NCBI GenBank assembly: GCA_943329075.2
Contig: CALQCM020000002.1
Span: 100,236 to 164,235 of the forward strand
Reading direction: 5' to 3'
Source: Chitinophaga pinensis
Lineage (GTDB): Bacteria > Pseudomonadota > Gammaproteobacteria > Burkholderiales > SG8-41
DNA length: 64,000 bases
Shown in pieces: positions 52,126 through 61,296 of the stretch (position 1 is its first letter; each line of letters starts with the position of its first letter). The notes below the pieces were generated by a model. That model saw nothing but the letters and a program-made list of their open reading frames with translations. It was not told the DNA's origin and ran no database searches. The position numbers were made by a program, and so were the translations under genes.

Positions 52126-54210
52126 TCAGGAACCGACCTTCGCCGCCAGCAGTTCAAGCAGAACGTTTTGCGCGTGGCCGCCGGCGCCGCGCTTGCCCTT
52201 GCGAAAGCGGTACTGCCCGTTCGCATCCATCTCCCAGGCCTCGACATCGCGCGAGAGGTAGGCGCTGAGGCCTTCGCGGATAACGCGCTTCTTCAGGCGG
52301 GCGTCCAGCACCGGGAAGCAGATTTCGATGCGGCGGAAAAAGTTACGGTCCATCCAGTCGGCGCTCGACAGGTAGACGTCCTCGGCGCCGTCGTTGAAGA
52401 AATAGAACACGCGGCTGTGCTCAAGAAAGCGTCCGAGTACGGAACGCACGCGGATATTTTCGGAGATGCCGGGCAGGCCGGGGCGCAGCGCGCAGACGCC
52501 GCGCACGATCAGGTCGATGCTGACGCCGGCCTGCGAGGCGGCATACAGCGTGGCGATGATTTCCGGTTCGAGCAGGGCGTTCATGCGCGCGATGATGCGG
52601 CCCTTGCGGCCGGCGGCGGCGTGGCGGGCCTCGTTCTGGATCGCCTTGATGATGCGCTGGTGCAGCGTAAACGGTGCCTGCAGCAGGTGTTTCAACTTGC
52701 TCGCCTTGCCGAGTCCGGTCAGCTGCATGAAAACCTCGTTGACGTCCGCGCAGATTTCCTCGTTGCAGGTCAACAGTCCGAAGTCGGTATACAGCGTTGC
52801 CGTGCGCGCGTGATAGTTGCCGGTCGCGACGTGCACATAACGCCGCAGCTGCGCGCCTTCACGTCGCACCACCAGCGCCATCTTGGCGTGCGTCTTATGA
52901 CCGACTACGCCGTAGATGACGTGGGCGCCGGCCTCTTCCAGCCGCTGCGCCCAGTTGATGTTGGCTTCCTCGTCGAAGCGTGCCATCAATTCGACCACCA
53001 CCGTGACCGCCTTGCCGCTGCGCGCGGCCTGCATCAGCAGATCCATCATCGCTGATTGCGCGCCGGTGCGATAGACGGTCTGCTTGATGGCAACCACCTG
53101 TGGATCGGTTGCGGCCTGCTCGATGAAATTGATCACCGGCATGAACGACTGGAAGGGGTGGTGCAGCAGGATGTCGCCGCGCCGGATGCAGTCAAAGATC
53201 CCGGGAAACCGTGTCAGTTCGCGCGGAATGCCGGGCACCATGATCGGGAATTTGAGCGTCGGCCGGTCGACCTGGTCGGCAATCTGCAGCAGGCGCATCA
53301 GGTTGACCGGGCCGTTGACCTCGTAGAGATCCTGTTCGGTCAGGCCGAATTGCTTCAGCAGCGCATTGATCAGGGGGCGGGGACAGTTGTCGGAAACCTC
53401 AAGGCGCACGCCGTCACCGAACTGGCGCTGTGACAGTTCGCCCTGCAGCGCCTTGCGCAGACTTTTCAGTTCACGCAATTCCTCTTCGTCGATGTAGAGG
53501 TCGCTGTTACGCGTGAGCTGGAACTGGTGACAGCCGACGACGGTCATGCCGGGAAACAATTCGCCAACGTGCGCATGCAGTATCGATGAAAGAAACATGA
53601 AGCCGAATTCGCAGCCGGCGACTCTGCGCGGCAGCGCGATGATGCGCGGCAGCACGCGCGGCGCCTGCACGATGGCCATGCTTGATTTGCGGCCGAAGGC
53701 GTCCTTGCCGGTGAGTTCGACGACGAAATTGAGGCTCTTGTTGAGCAGGCGCGGGAAAGGATGCGAAGGGTCGAGGCCGATCGGCGTCAGCACCGGCATC
53801 AGTTGGTTGAAGAAATATTCGCGCACCCAGCTTTTCTGCGCGGTGTTCCATTTGGTGCGGCGGAGTATGCGTATGCCTTCCGCAGAGAGTTGCGGTAGTA
53901 CGGCGTTGTTGAGGATCTCGTACTGGCGCGTGACCAGTTCCCTGGCGCTGCGCACAATCTCCGCGAAGACCTGGCTCAGCGGCATGCCGTCCGGGCCCGG
54001 TGGGGCGCCGGCGGCGATTTCCTCCTTGAGCCCGGCAACGCGGATTTCAAAGAACTCGTCGATGTTGCTGTCGACGATGCAGAGATAACGCAGGCGTTCA
54101 AGTGCCGGAATGCGCGGGTCTTCGGCCAGTGCCAGCACGCGCCGGTTGAATTCGAGTTGCCCGAGTTCGCGGTTCAAATACAGTTCAGGAGCGAGAACGG
54201 ATTTTGCCAT
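52126..54210 (-). CDS. ppk1: polyphosphate kinase 1
   Basis: The 694-aa protein has the four PPK1 domains. ELGQLEFNRRVLALAED marks the N domain; GHKTHAKMALVVRRE and HVATGNYHARTATLYTDFGLLT near the middle carry the histidines used for autophosphorylation; PGISENIRVRSVLGRFLEHSRVF is the C-terminal domain. It builds polyphosphate from ATP. Two tandem Pho boxes lie 58-99 bp upstream, so it should be induced by phosphate starvation. Confidence 0.95.
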   Translation of the reverse strand: MAKSVLAPELYLNRELGQLEFNRRVLALAEDPRIPALERLRYLCIVDSNIDEFFEIRVAGLKEEIAAGAPPGPDGMPLSQVFAEIVRSARELVTRQYEILNNAVLPQLSAEGIRILRRTKWNTAQKSWVREYFFNQLMPVLTPIGLDPSHPFPRLLNKSLNFVVELTGKDAFGRKSSMAIVQAPRVLPRIIALPRRVAGCEFGFMFLSSILHAHVGELFPGMTVVGCHQFQLTRNSDLYIDEEELRELKSLRKALQGELSQRQFGDGVRLEVSDNCPRPLINALLKQFGLTEQDLYEVNGPVNLMRLLQIADQVDRPTLKFPIMVPGIPRELTRFPGIFDCIRRGDILLHHPFQSFMPVINFIEQAATDPQVVAIKQTVYRTGAQSAMMDLLMQAARSGKAVTVVVELMARFDEEANINWAQRLEEAGAHVIYGVVGHKTHAKMALVVRREGAQLRRYVHVATGNYHARTATLYTDFGLLTCNEEICADVNEVFMQLTGLGKASKLKHLLQAPFTLHQRIIKAIQNEARHAAAGRKGRIIARMNALLEPEIIATLYAASQAGVSIDLIVRGVCALRPGLPGISENIRVRSVLGRFLEHSRVFYFFNDGAEDVYLSSADWMDRNFFRRIEICFPVLDARLKKRVIREGLSAYLSRDVEAWEMDANGQYRFRKGKRGAGGHAQNVLLELLAAKVGS

Positions 54211-54267
54211 TTGTCATGCGTCCGCATTGGATATGCGGCGGGGATGCCGGACATCACGAACCGAATC

Positions 54268-54309
54268 GTAGCAATAGTGTAACAATAACGTGTGACAAAC
54301 GTGTTACAG
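54268..54309 (-). promoter_or_regulatory. tandem Pho boxes of ppk1
   Basis: On the minus strand box 1 is CTGTAAC-ACGT-TTGTCAC (54292-54309) and box 2 TTGTTAC-ACTA-TTGCTAC (54268-54285), separated by 6 nt. This is the strongest Pho signal in the window. Confidence 0.75.
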
Positions 54310-54347
54310 CGCCTTCCTGGGCACCCGTAACGCCGCCGGTCTGCGCC

Positions 54348-55181
54348 TCAGGCGGCCGGCGCTTCCGCGATCGCCACCGCGTGCGCCGCCGATGTTTCGG
54401 AGGTTTGCGTCCAGCGCACGAGTTCCATGCGGCCGTCAAGGTGCTCGACGATCGCGGTGCAACTGTCGACCCAGTCGCCGCAATTCATGTACGTAAGGCC
54501 GTCGATGCGTTTGATTGCCGGCGTGTGGATATGGCCGCAGATGACGCCGTCGAGGCCGCGTTTCTTGACGTTGTGCACCACTGATGTTTCGAAATCGCTG
54601 ATGAAGCTGACCGCGCGCAGGACATTGCGTTTGGCATAATCGGCGAGCGACCAGTGCCCGCTGACGCCGAACTTGCGGCGCACCAGCGAAAGCAGGCGGT
54701 TGACGTGCACGAGCAGGGTATACGAAACGTCACCGAGCACCGAGACCCAGCGATGGTAGTGGGTGACCTGGTCGTACTCGTCGCCATGCAGCAGCGCGTA
54801 GCGGTGGCCGTCGGCGGTGGTGTGCACGTGGTCCCTCAGCAGTGCAATGTCGCCAAATGAACTGCCGACGTAATCACGCAGGGCCTCATCGTGGTTGCCC
54901 GGAATCAGGTAGACGCGCACATGGTGGCGCGCCTTCTTGAGGATTTTCTGCACGACCGTGTTATGTGCGGGCGGCCAGTAGAGGCTGCGGCTCATTGCCC
55001 AGAAGTCGACGATGTCGCCGAGCAGGAAGATGTTCGAGGCCTCGTATTCCCGCAGAAATTCGAGCAATTCCTCGGCGCGGCAGGCACGTGAACCCAGATG
55101 GATGTCGGAGAGGAAAAGAGAGCGCACTTTGCGCGGTGCCTGTGGCGTGGAATCGAGGGGCTGGCCCGGCGCTGTATCCAT
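54348..55181 (-). CDS. plcP: PlcP-like phospholipase C (calcineurin-type, LpxH-like)
   Basis: The 277-aa metallophosphoesterase has all five metal motifs: SDIHLGS (D26, H28), GDIVDFW (D56), GNHDE (N96-H97-D98), LHGDEYD (H132) and GHIHTP (H217, H219). This family is usually annotated as UDP-2,3-diacylglucosamine hydrolase, but rhizobial and marine members next to agt are PlcP phospholipases C, which cut phospholipids to diacylglycerol under phosphate limitation. The 10-bp spacing behind an Agt-type gene here matches that arrangement. LpxH is the alternative. Confidence 0.78.
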   Translation of the reverse strand: MDTAPGQPLDSTPQAPRKVRSLFLSDIHLGSRACRAEELLEFLREYEASNIFLLGDIVDFWAMSRSLYWPPAHNTVVQKILKKARHHVRVYLIPGNHDEALRDYVGSSFGDIALLRDHVHTTADGHRYALLHGDEYDQVTHYHRWVSVLGDVSYTLLVHVNRLLSLVRRKFGVSGHWSLADYAKRNVLRAVSFISDFETSVVHNVKKRGLDGVICGHIHTPAIKRIDGLTYMNCGDWVDSCTAIVEHLDGRMELVRWTQTSETSAAHAVAIAEAPAA

Positions 55182-55191
55182 GTTTTTTTTC

Positions 55192-56412
55192 TCAGGCTGA
55201 CATGCGGTTATCGGATCGCTTATCCGGTCTTTGCCCGGCGATGACTTCGCGCAGGGCGGCTTCGCACGCGTCGTGGACGGTTTCCCAGTCCAGTTTTTCC
55301 GCGGTGTCGCGTGCGGCCTTGCCCAGTGCCTTCATGCGCTTGCGGTCACAGGCGAGTCGTACGGCAAGGTTGACGAACAGCCGGTTGTCATTGAATTCAG
55401 CCAGCATGCCGTTTTCGCCGTCGCGGATGAATTCCGCCGCCGCCGCATAGTCGAAGGCGGCTACAGCCAGCCCGCTGGCGAGTGCCTCGACCGTGACGTT
55501 ACCGAAGGTTTCAGTGATGCTCGGGAAAAGAAAGATATCGCCGGAGGCGTAATGTGCCGCCAGCGCCTCGCCGGTTTGCATGCCGGCAAAAATGATTTCA
55601 CGGTTGCGCGCCTGCAATGCGGTCCGTTCGGGCCCGTCGCCGACCAGCACCAGGCGCACGCCGGGTTCGGCGGCGCGCATGGCCGCATAGGCGTTGATTA
55701 CCGTCTCGAGATTTTTTTCAGGTGCCAGCCGTCCGACATAGAGCGCAACGGTTTGATCGGGCGTAACACCCCAGTTCCTGCGCAATTCGGCGCTGCGTTT
55801 GGCCGGCGCAAACAAACGGGTATCGACCCCGCGCGGCACCACGCGCAGATTCAGGTAGCCGTGGCTTTCGAGATCGTCACGCATCGCCGCGGTCGGCACC
55901 AGCGTGCGGTTGGCCTTGTTGTGGAAGCGCCGCAGATAACCGGAGATCGGTTTGCGCAGCCAGCCGATGCCGTAATGCTTGCTGTAGTTGTGGAAATTGG
56001 TGTGGAAGTCGCTGCTGCAGGGAATTCTGAGTTTGACCGCGGCGGCGAGCGCCGACCAGCCCAGCGGGCCTTCGGTCACGATATGCACGAGATCCGGGCG
56101 GTTCAGTGACCACATGCGGACCAGCGTCTGCTTGGCCGGCAGGCCCATTTTCAGGTTCTCGGACCTGGGGATCGACAGCCCTTTGCGCAGCACTTCTTCG
56201 AAACGCGGTTCGGCCACCGCATGGTCATTGCGGCCCTGCCGCGGCCGGATCAACTGGATTTCATGATCGCGTGCCCGCAGGCCTTCGACCATGCGCTGCA
56301 CTGTGATTGCCACGCCGTTGATTTCAGGCGGATAGGTTTCGGTGACGATGGCGATGCGCAGAGAACGGCGTGTCTCCGGCAACTGCTGAAAAATGATTTT
56401 TTCGCTCTCCAT
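55192..56412 (-). CDS. agt: Agt-like GT4 diacylglycerol glycosyltransferase
   Basis: The 406-aa GT-B enzyme has RIAIVTETYPPEINGVAITVQ, DLVHIVTEGPLGWSAL, YVGRLAPEKNLETVI and E-x7-E ETFGNVTVE. It is the paralogue of the enzyme at 44478 and the closer match to the Agt glycosyltransferases that form glucosyl- or glucuronosyl-diacylglycerol. It is followed by plcP in the same operon and preceded by a Pho box 35 nt from its ATG, so PlcP would release diacylglycerol and Agt would turn it into glycolipid. Confidence 0.85.
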   Translation of the reverse strand: MESEKIIFQQLPETRRSLRIAIVTETYPPEINGVAITVQRMVEGLRARDHEIQLIRPRQGRNDHAVAEPRFEEVLRKGLSIPRSENLKMGLPAKQTLVRMWSLNRPDLVHIVTEGPLGWSALAAAVKLRIPCSSDFHTNFHNYSKHYGIGWLRKPISGYLRRFHNKANRTLVPTAAMRDDLESHGYLNLRVVPRGVDTRLFAPAKRSAELRRNWGVTPDQTVALYVGRLAPEKNLETVINAYAAMRAAEPGVRLVLVGDGPERTALQARNREIIFAGMQTGEALAAHYASGDIFLFPSITETFGNVTVEALASGLAVAAFDYAAAAEFIRDGENGMLAEFNDNRLFVNLAVRLACDRKRMKALGKAARDTAEKLDWETVHDACEAALREVIAGQRPDKRSDNRMSA

Positions 56413-56446
56413 TGACTCAATTTTGCACAGTCAAGGAGAAAATCCG

Positions 56447-56464
56447 GTGACGGTTGCGTGACGA
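56447..56464 (-). promoter_or_regulatory. Pho box of agt-plcP
   Basis: On the minus strand TCGTCAC-GCAA-CCGTCAC, direct repeat with 4-nt spacer; each half differs from CTGTCAC by one or two bases. Confidence 0.6.
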
Positions 56465-56502
56465 TTTGATGAACCCATGCGGCGCATGGCGGCAGTGCAG
56501 GT

Positions 56503-56868
56503 TCAAAGCAGCGCCATTGCCCAGACGACGCACACATTGGCCACTGACAGAAGAACCGCCGCACTGCCCAGGTCCTTCGCGCGTTTGGCCAGCGCATGGT
56601 CTTCGAGCGAAATGCGGTCGGTAACCGCCTCGATCCCTGAATTCAGGAGTTCCACCACCAGCACTGCCATGACACTGGCGATCATCAGGCATTTGAGCGG
56701 GAGGGCGAGGGGCAGATAGAGCGCGGTTGGTATCAATATGCAGGCGAGCCCGATTTCCTGGCGGAAGGCATCTTCATGACGGAATGCGGCGGCGAGTCCG
56801 TCAAACGAGTAGAACAGCGCGTTCCACACGCGCTTCAGACCGGTCCTGCCTTTGTAGGGACTTTCCAT
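56503..56868 (-). CDS. dgkA: diacylglycerol kinase (DgkA type)
   Basis: About 121 aa from the ATG at 56868. A longer open frame upstream is unlikely. The protein has three membrane helices and the DgkA motif VVELLNSGIEAVTDRISLEDH with the metal-binding Glu and Asp, then AKRAKDLGSAAV. It rephosphorylates diacylglycerol to phosphatidate, so it would counterbalance PlcP. A near-perfect Pho box stands 43 bp upstream. Confidence 0.9.
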   Translation of the reverse strand: MESPYKGRTGLKRVWNALFYSFDGLAAAFRHEDAFRQEIGLACILIPTALYLPLALPLKCLMIASVMAVLVVELLNSGIEAVTDRISLEDHALAKRAKDLGSAAVLLSVANVCVVWAMALL

Positions 56869-56910
56869 CGCGGCACCATCGATTGTTTGCGCGAAGAGTA
56901 ATTGCGTCGC

Positions 56911-56928
56911 ATGACAAAGCCGTGACAG
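56911..56928 (-). promoter_or_regulatory. Pho box of dgkA
   Basis: On the minus strand CTGTCAC-GGCT-TTGTCAT; 12 or 13 of 14 defined positions match the repeated consensus. Confidence 0.7.
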
Positions 56929-57070
56929 CGCCGCAAGCGCCTGTCGATGCGCGAAATTCGGCGGCGAAAAGGACGTGGTCGACCGCGTGATATCATCGCC
57001 CGCGGTGAATCGCACCGGATGACGATGCCGGCGGATTGGGAATGCTGAGGGTTGTTGAAAGATCGATGCC

Positions 57071-58195
57071 GTGACCGCCGAGACCGTAATTGCTGTTGAA
57101 GACGACAAGGTTCTGCGTTTTTTGCAGGTGTTGCTTGACCCGGCGACGCCCGCCGAGCGCATGCGCGTGTTCGCCGACTACGTCGCCCATGATATCGATC
57201 AGCAGGGCTGGCTTGCGGATGTGCATGCGCGCCTGCCGGGCGTTTTCCCGTCCAGCGTCAAACTGATCAAAACTACCGAAGAACTGCATGCGGTTTTGCC
57301 GCAGGCTGACGCGCTGGTGGTCGAAAGCATGGCCGTGGGTGCCGCCGAACTGGCGCTGGCACCGCGTCTCAAGCTCATCCACAAGTTTGGCGCACGCGCT
57401 GACAACATCGATCTTGCCGCCTGCGCGGCGCGCGGCGTGACGGTGAAGACGCAGCGCCGGCGTACCAATATCGCGGTGGCCGAACACACGATGGCACTAA
57501 TCCTCGCGCTGGCGAAACAACTGCACCGTCTCGCCGGCAAAGTCACGCTCGAACGCCTGCAGCCACTCGGCTACGAATACCGCAAATACGATACGCGCCA
57601 CACCGGCGCCAATAACTACGGCCGCGTCGGCGGCCTGCGCGTGATTCACGGCATGACGCTGGGCCTGCTCGGCATGGGAGAAATCGCGCGCGAGCTGGTG
57701 CCAATGGCACGTGCTTTCGGACTGAAGATCCAATATCACCGGCGCAACCGCCTGCCACCGGCAGAAGAGGCCGCGCTCGGCGTCACCTATTGCGGCCGGG
57801 ACGCTCTGTTTGCGGGTTCCGACATCCTGAGCGTGCATGTGCCGCTGGAAGTGGCGACGCGCGGCCTCGTCGGCGCCAATGCCATCAATCAAATGAAACC
57901 CGGCGCGTGGTTGATCAATACCTCGCGCGCCGACATCGTCGATCATGATGCGCTGCTGGCGGCATTAAAATCGGGCCGCCTCGGCGCAGCGGCGGCCGAC
58001 GTGCATTATCAGGAGCCGGTGGACGCCGGTGAGCCGCTGCTGGCCTTCGACAATTTTCTGATGACACCGCATTTCGCCGGCGGGCCGCGGCAGACGCTGC
58101 TCGACGACATCGAGGAAATCGCATTCAACATCCAGCAGGCGCTGGCGCTGAACGAAAAAACGAACGCAAAAGCGCAGGAGAAGAAAGCCACATGA
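57071..58195 (+). CDS. D-2-hydroxyacid dehydrogenase
   Basis: The 374-aa protein starts at GTG and has the Rossmann motif LGLLGMGEIARELVPMARAFG, NTSRADIVDHDALLAALKSG and a His in LMTPHFAGG. A segment of about 50 residues before the cofactor domain (GYEYRKYDTRHTGANNYGR) is longer than usual. It is coupled by ATGA to the acyl-CoA synthetase gene and probably makes or uses the keto/hydroxyacid entering that pathway. Confidence 0.87.
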   Translation: MTAETVIAVEDDKVLRFLQVLLDPATPAERMRVFADYVAHDIDQQGWLADVHARLPGVFPSSVKLIKTTEELHAVLPQADALVVESMAVGAAELALAPRLKLIHKFGARADNIDLAACAARGVTVKTQRRRTNIAVAEHTMALILALAKQLHRLAGKVTLERLQPLGYEYRKYDTRHTGANNYGRVGGLRVIHGMTLGLLGMGEIARELVPMARAFGLKIQYHRRNRLPPAEEAALGVTYCGRDALFAGSDILSVHVPLEVATRGLVGANAINQMKPGAWLINTSRADIVDHDALLAALKSGRLGAAAADVHYQEPVDAGEPLLAFDNFLMTPHFAGGPRQTLLDDIEEIAFNIQQALALNEKTNAKAQEKKAT

Positions 58196-60345
58196 GTACC
58201 GCAGCCACCGCAACCAAAGCCGATCTGAAAAAATTCTTCAATCCTTCAAGTGTTGCGCTGGTTGGCGCCACCGATGACCTGTCGCGTTTTGCCGGCAAGG
58301 TGTTGATGCGCATGACCGACTTCGGTTACCAGGGAAAAATCTACCCGGTCAATCCACGTTTCAAGGGACAGAAGGTGCGCGGCTTCGAGTGTTACGCCAG
58401 CGTGCGCGATCTGCCCGAGGCACCCGATCATGTTGGTGTTGTTGTTCCCGCGCAGCATGTACTGGGCATTCTTGAAGACTGTGCGGCGCGCGGCGCCAAG
58501 TTCGTCACTGTTTACACTGGTGGTTTTGCCGAAAGCGGCACGGCCGAAGGCAAGGCATTGCAGGCTGAAGTGGTGGCGCTGGCACGCCGTTCCGGCATGC
58601 GCATCATGGGCCCCAATTGCAACGGCATGATCAGCTTCGTCGATGGCTTTGCGATGACGACCTCGGCGACCATCGCCGGGCCGCGGCGCCCGGCCGGCAA
58701 CGTCGGCGTGGTGTCGCAAAGCGGCGGCGCGGGGCAGGTCAACGTCATGTGGCGCGCACAGGACGCCGGCGTTGATGTCAGCTATCAGGTGAGCTGCGGC
58801 AATTCGTCGGACCTCAACATCATCGACTTCATCGAGTTCATGCTCGATGATGCCTCGACCGACGTCATCATGGCGCTGGTCGAACATATTCCCGACGGCC
58901 GCCGCTTCATGGCCACGGCGCGGCGCGCGGCTTCAATTGGCAAACCGATCGTCATGGTCAAACTCGGCCGCACCGAAGCCGGCGGTCACGCCGCCGCCTC
59001 GCACACCGGCGCGATGGCCGGATCCGACGATGTGACCGATGCAGCGCTCAAACAATGCGGCGTGATTCGTGTTGACGACTGCAACGAACTCTACGAAATG
59101 GCGATGCTGCTGCGCGCCAAGCGCATACCGCAGGGCCCGCGCACCGCGGCAACGACCATTTCCGGCGGCAACGGCGTGCTGCTGGTCGATCACGGCGCCG
59201 CCAACGGTTTGAGCTGGCCTGAATACAGTCAGAAGACGCGCGAAGAACTGGCGAGTTTTCTGCCGAAAATGGCAACCACCGCCAACCCGACCGACGTCAG
59301 TAATGCGCTGATCGGCAAAGCCGATTTGTTCCGTCGCTGTGTCGAGACGATTGCCGCGGATGAAAACATCGATATGGTGATTCCGACTTACACGATGACG
59401 CCGCGTGCCGATCTCGAAGCCGCAGTCGAAGCGTGGAAGTCGACCACCAAACCGATGGCGATGCTGTGGATCGGCAAGTGCAACGACCAACCCGAGTTCA
59501 CACAACTGACGGTGGCGGCGACCGGCATGCCGGTGTTCCGCAACACGCTGTCCTGCGTGAAAGCGGTGCAGGCAGCGGTCAATTACGGCAAGTTCAGTGC
59601 GGCCAATGCAAAGCGCGCGGAACCGGCGCGGCCAGCGGGCATCGACGTCGAAGCGGCGCGTGCCATGGTAAAAAGGACTGGTGGCACGCTGACCGAGCGC
59701 GCGAGCAAGGAAGTGCTCGCCGCCTACGGGTTCCCGGTCACGCGCGAAACGCTGGCGAAAAGTGCCGCCGACGCGGTACGCATTGCCACCGAAATCGGCG
59801 GTGAGGTTGCGCTCAAGATCGAGTCGGCGGACATTCCGCACAAAACCGAGGCCGGCGCGATTCGCCTGCACGTCAAGGGTAATGCCGCGGTGCGCGAGGC
59901 GTTCAAGGCGGTGATGGCGGCGGCGAAACAATACAAGCCGGACGCGACGCTCGACGGCGTGCTGGTGCAGGAAATGGCGCCGGCCGGACTTGAAATCATG
60001 CTCGGCCTGGTATCCGATCCGGTGTTCGGTCCGGTGGTAGTGGCAGGGCTCGGCGGTATTCATGTCGAAGTGCTGCGCGATCTTGCCTATCGTGTGGCAC
60101 CGATCGATCACATCGAAGCGCGCGCCATGCTCGATGAACTGCGCGGCCGCAAGCTGCTCGACGGCGTGCGTGGCGCCGCGGCGCGCGACGTTGATGCACT
60201 GTGTGACCTGATTGTGCGCTTGTCGTGGCTGGGTACCGATCTGTCGAACGAGGTCGCCGAACTCGACGTCAATCCGCTGATTCTGCGCGAACAGGGCGCG
60301 GGTGCCAAAGTGGTTGATGCGCTGGTCATCGGGCGCAAGGACTGA
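58192..60345 (+). CDS. NDP-forming acyl-CoA synthetase (acetate--CoA ligase family)
   Basis: The 717-aa fusion has a CoA-binding domain (FFNPSSVALVGATDD), a succinyl-CoA ligase-like part (GVVSQSGGAG, active-site His in AAASHTGAMAG) and a C-terminal ATP-grasp domain (GGEVALKIESADIPHKTEAG, core). It converts an organic acid plus CoA to acyl-CoA with ATP to ADP and phosphate, or the reverse. Substrate unknown. It follows the dehydrogenase by ATGA. Confidence 0.88.
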   Translation: MSTAATATKADLKKFFNPSSVALVGATDDLSRFAGKVLMRMTDFGYQGKIYPVNPRFKGQKVRGFECYASVRDLPEAPDHVGVVVPAQHVLGILEDCAARGAKFVTVYTGGFAESGTAEGKALQAEVVALARRSGMRIMGPNCNGMISFVDGFAMTTSATIAGPRRPAGNVGVVSQSGGAGQVNVMWRAQDAGVDVSYQVSCGNSSDLNIIDFIEFMLDDASTDVIMALVEHIPDGRRFMATARRAASIGKPIVMVKLGRTEAGGHAAASHTGAMAGSDDVTDAALKQCGVIRVDDCNELYEMAMLLRAKRIPQGPRTAATTISGGNGVLLVDHGAANGLSWPEYSQKTREELASFLPKMATTANPTDVSNALIGKADLFRRCVETIAADENIDMVIPTYTMTPRADLEAAVEAWKSTTKPMAMLWIGKCNDQPEFTQLTVAATGMPVFRNTLSCVKAVQAAVNYGKFSAANAKRAEPARPAGIDVEAARAMVKRTGGTLTERASKEVLAAYGFPVTRETLAKSAADAVRIATEIGGEVALKIESADIPHKTEAGAIRLHVKGNAAVREAFKAVMAAAKQYKPDATLDGVLVQEMAPAGLEIMLGLVSDPVFGPVVVAGLGGIHVEVLRDLAYRVAPIDHIEARAMLDELRGRKLLDGVRGAAARDVDALCDLIVRLSWLGTDLSNEVAELDVNPLILREQGAGAKVVDALVIGRKD

Positions 60346-60354
60346 GCCGCCGCG

Positions 60355-61083
60355 ATGGCTGAAGCGTTCAATGGATTAAGCAGTGAGTGTCGCGACGGCG
60401 TATTGTGGCTGGCGTTCGACCGGCCGCGTGCCGGCAATGCGGTGAATGCCGATGTTGCACAGGCACTGGCCGATGCATTGGCGCAGGCCGCCGGGGATGT
60501 GGCGACTGTAGCAGTAGTGCTGACCGGTGCCGGAGAGAAGATTTTTTCCGCAGGCATCGACGTCAAAAATCCCGACAATCTGCCGCATGAGGCGCTGGCG
60601 GCGCGCCGGCGCGGCGCGGTGGAACATTGTCTTGAGGCCATTCTCGCTTTCGATAAGCCGTTGCTGGCGGCGGTGAATGGTTATGCCATCGGCCTCGGCT
60701 TCATGCTGGCTTTGCTGACCGACCGCGTGATCGCGGCCGACAATGCCGTGTTCTCGCTTCCCGAGATCGATATCAACATTCCGACTTTTCTCGGCATTTC
60801 GATGGTCGCGCGTGCCGGCGGATCGGCGCTGGCGAGCGATCTCGTGTTGAGCGGTCGCCGCATGAGCGCGGCGGAAGCGCGCGAGCGCGCGTTGATCGCC
60901 GAGGTGGTGCCGGCGGCTGATCTGGCGGCGACGGCGCAGAAGGCGGCGTTAATGCTGGCGGCGAAACCGAAGGCGGCGTTCGCACTGGACAAGCAATGGT
61001 TGAAACGCGGGCTGCGCGAAGAGTTTGCGGCGGCGAATGCGCGCTCGGCTGAAATACAAAAAAGTTTGGCGGCGGGCAAATAA
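60355..61083 (+). CDS. enoyl-CoA hydratase/isomerase family protein
   Basis: The 242-aa crotonase-fold protein has VLTGAGEKIFSAGIDVKNPDN for the oxyanion hole and LLAAVNGYAIGLGFMLALLTD for the second one. The usual catalytic Glu pair is not obvious, so it may be a hydratase, isomerase or hydrolase. It starts 9 bp after the synthetase gene, in the same operon. Confidence 0.87.
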   Translation: MAEAFNGLSSECRDGVLWLAFDRPRAGNAVNADVAQALADALAQAAGDVATVAVVLTGAGEKIFSAGIDVKNPDNLPHEALAARRRGAVEHCLEAILAFDKPLLAAVNGYAIGLGFMLALLTDRVIAADNAVFSLPEIDINIPTFLGISMVARAGGSALASDLVLSGRRMSAAEARERALIAEVVPAADLAATAQKAALMLAAKPKAAFALDKQWLKRGLREEFAAANARSAEIQKSLAAGK

Positions 61084-61101
61084 CTTTAAATGAGCAATGA
61101 G

Positions 61102-61160
61102 GTAGGGTGCGCACTGCGCACCGTTCAACGGTGTATCCGCGTGCGCGATGCGCACCCTAC
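61102..61160. repeat. palindromic intergenic repeat
   Basis: GTAGGGTGCGCACTGCGCAC at the left pairs with GCGCGATGCGCACCCTAC at the right. A known type of dispersed hairpin in proteobacteria. Confidence 0.75.
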
Positions 61161-61178
61161 GGTTCCGTTTGGTTAGAG

Positions 61179-61264
61179 CGTCATTCCCGCGAAAGCGGGA
61201 AACCAGTTAATTGCTGGGGCGATGTTGATTGAAAAGCTGGGCTCCCGCTTTCGCGGGAGCGACG
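61179..61264. repeat. palindromic intergenic repeat, copy B
   Basis: CGTCATTCCCGCGAAAGCGG at the left and GCTCCCGCTTTCGCGGGAGC plus GACG at the right, same plan as copy A. Confidence 0.8.
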
Positions 61265-61296
61265 GTGTTTTATGAATACTGGCTAAGGAAGAGACC

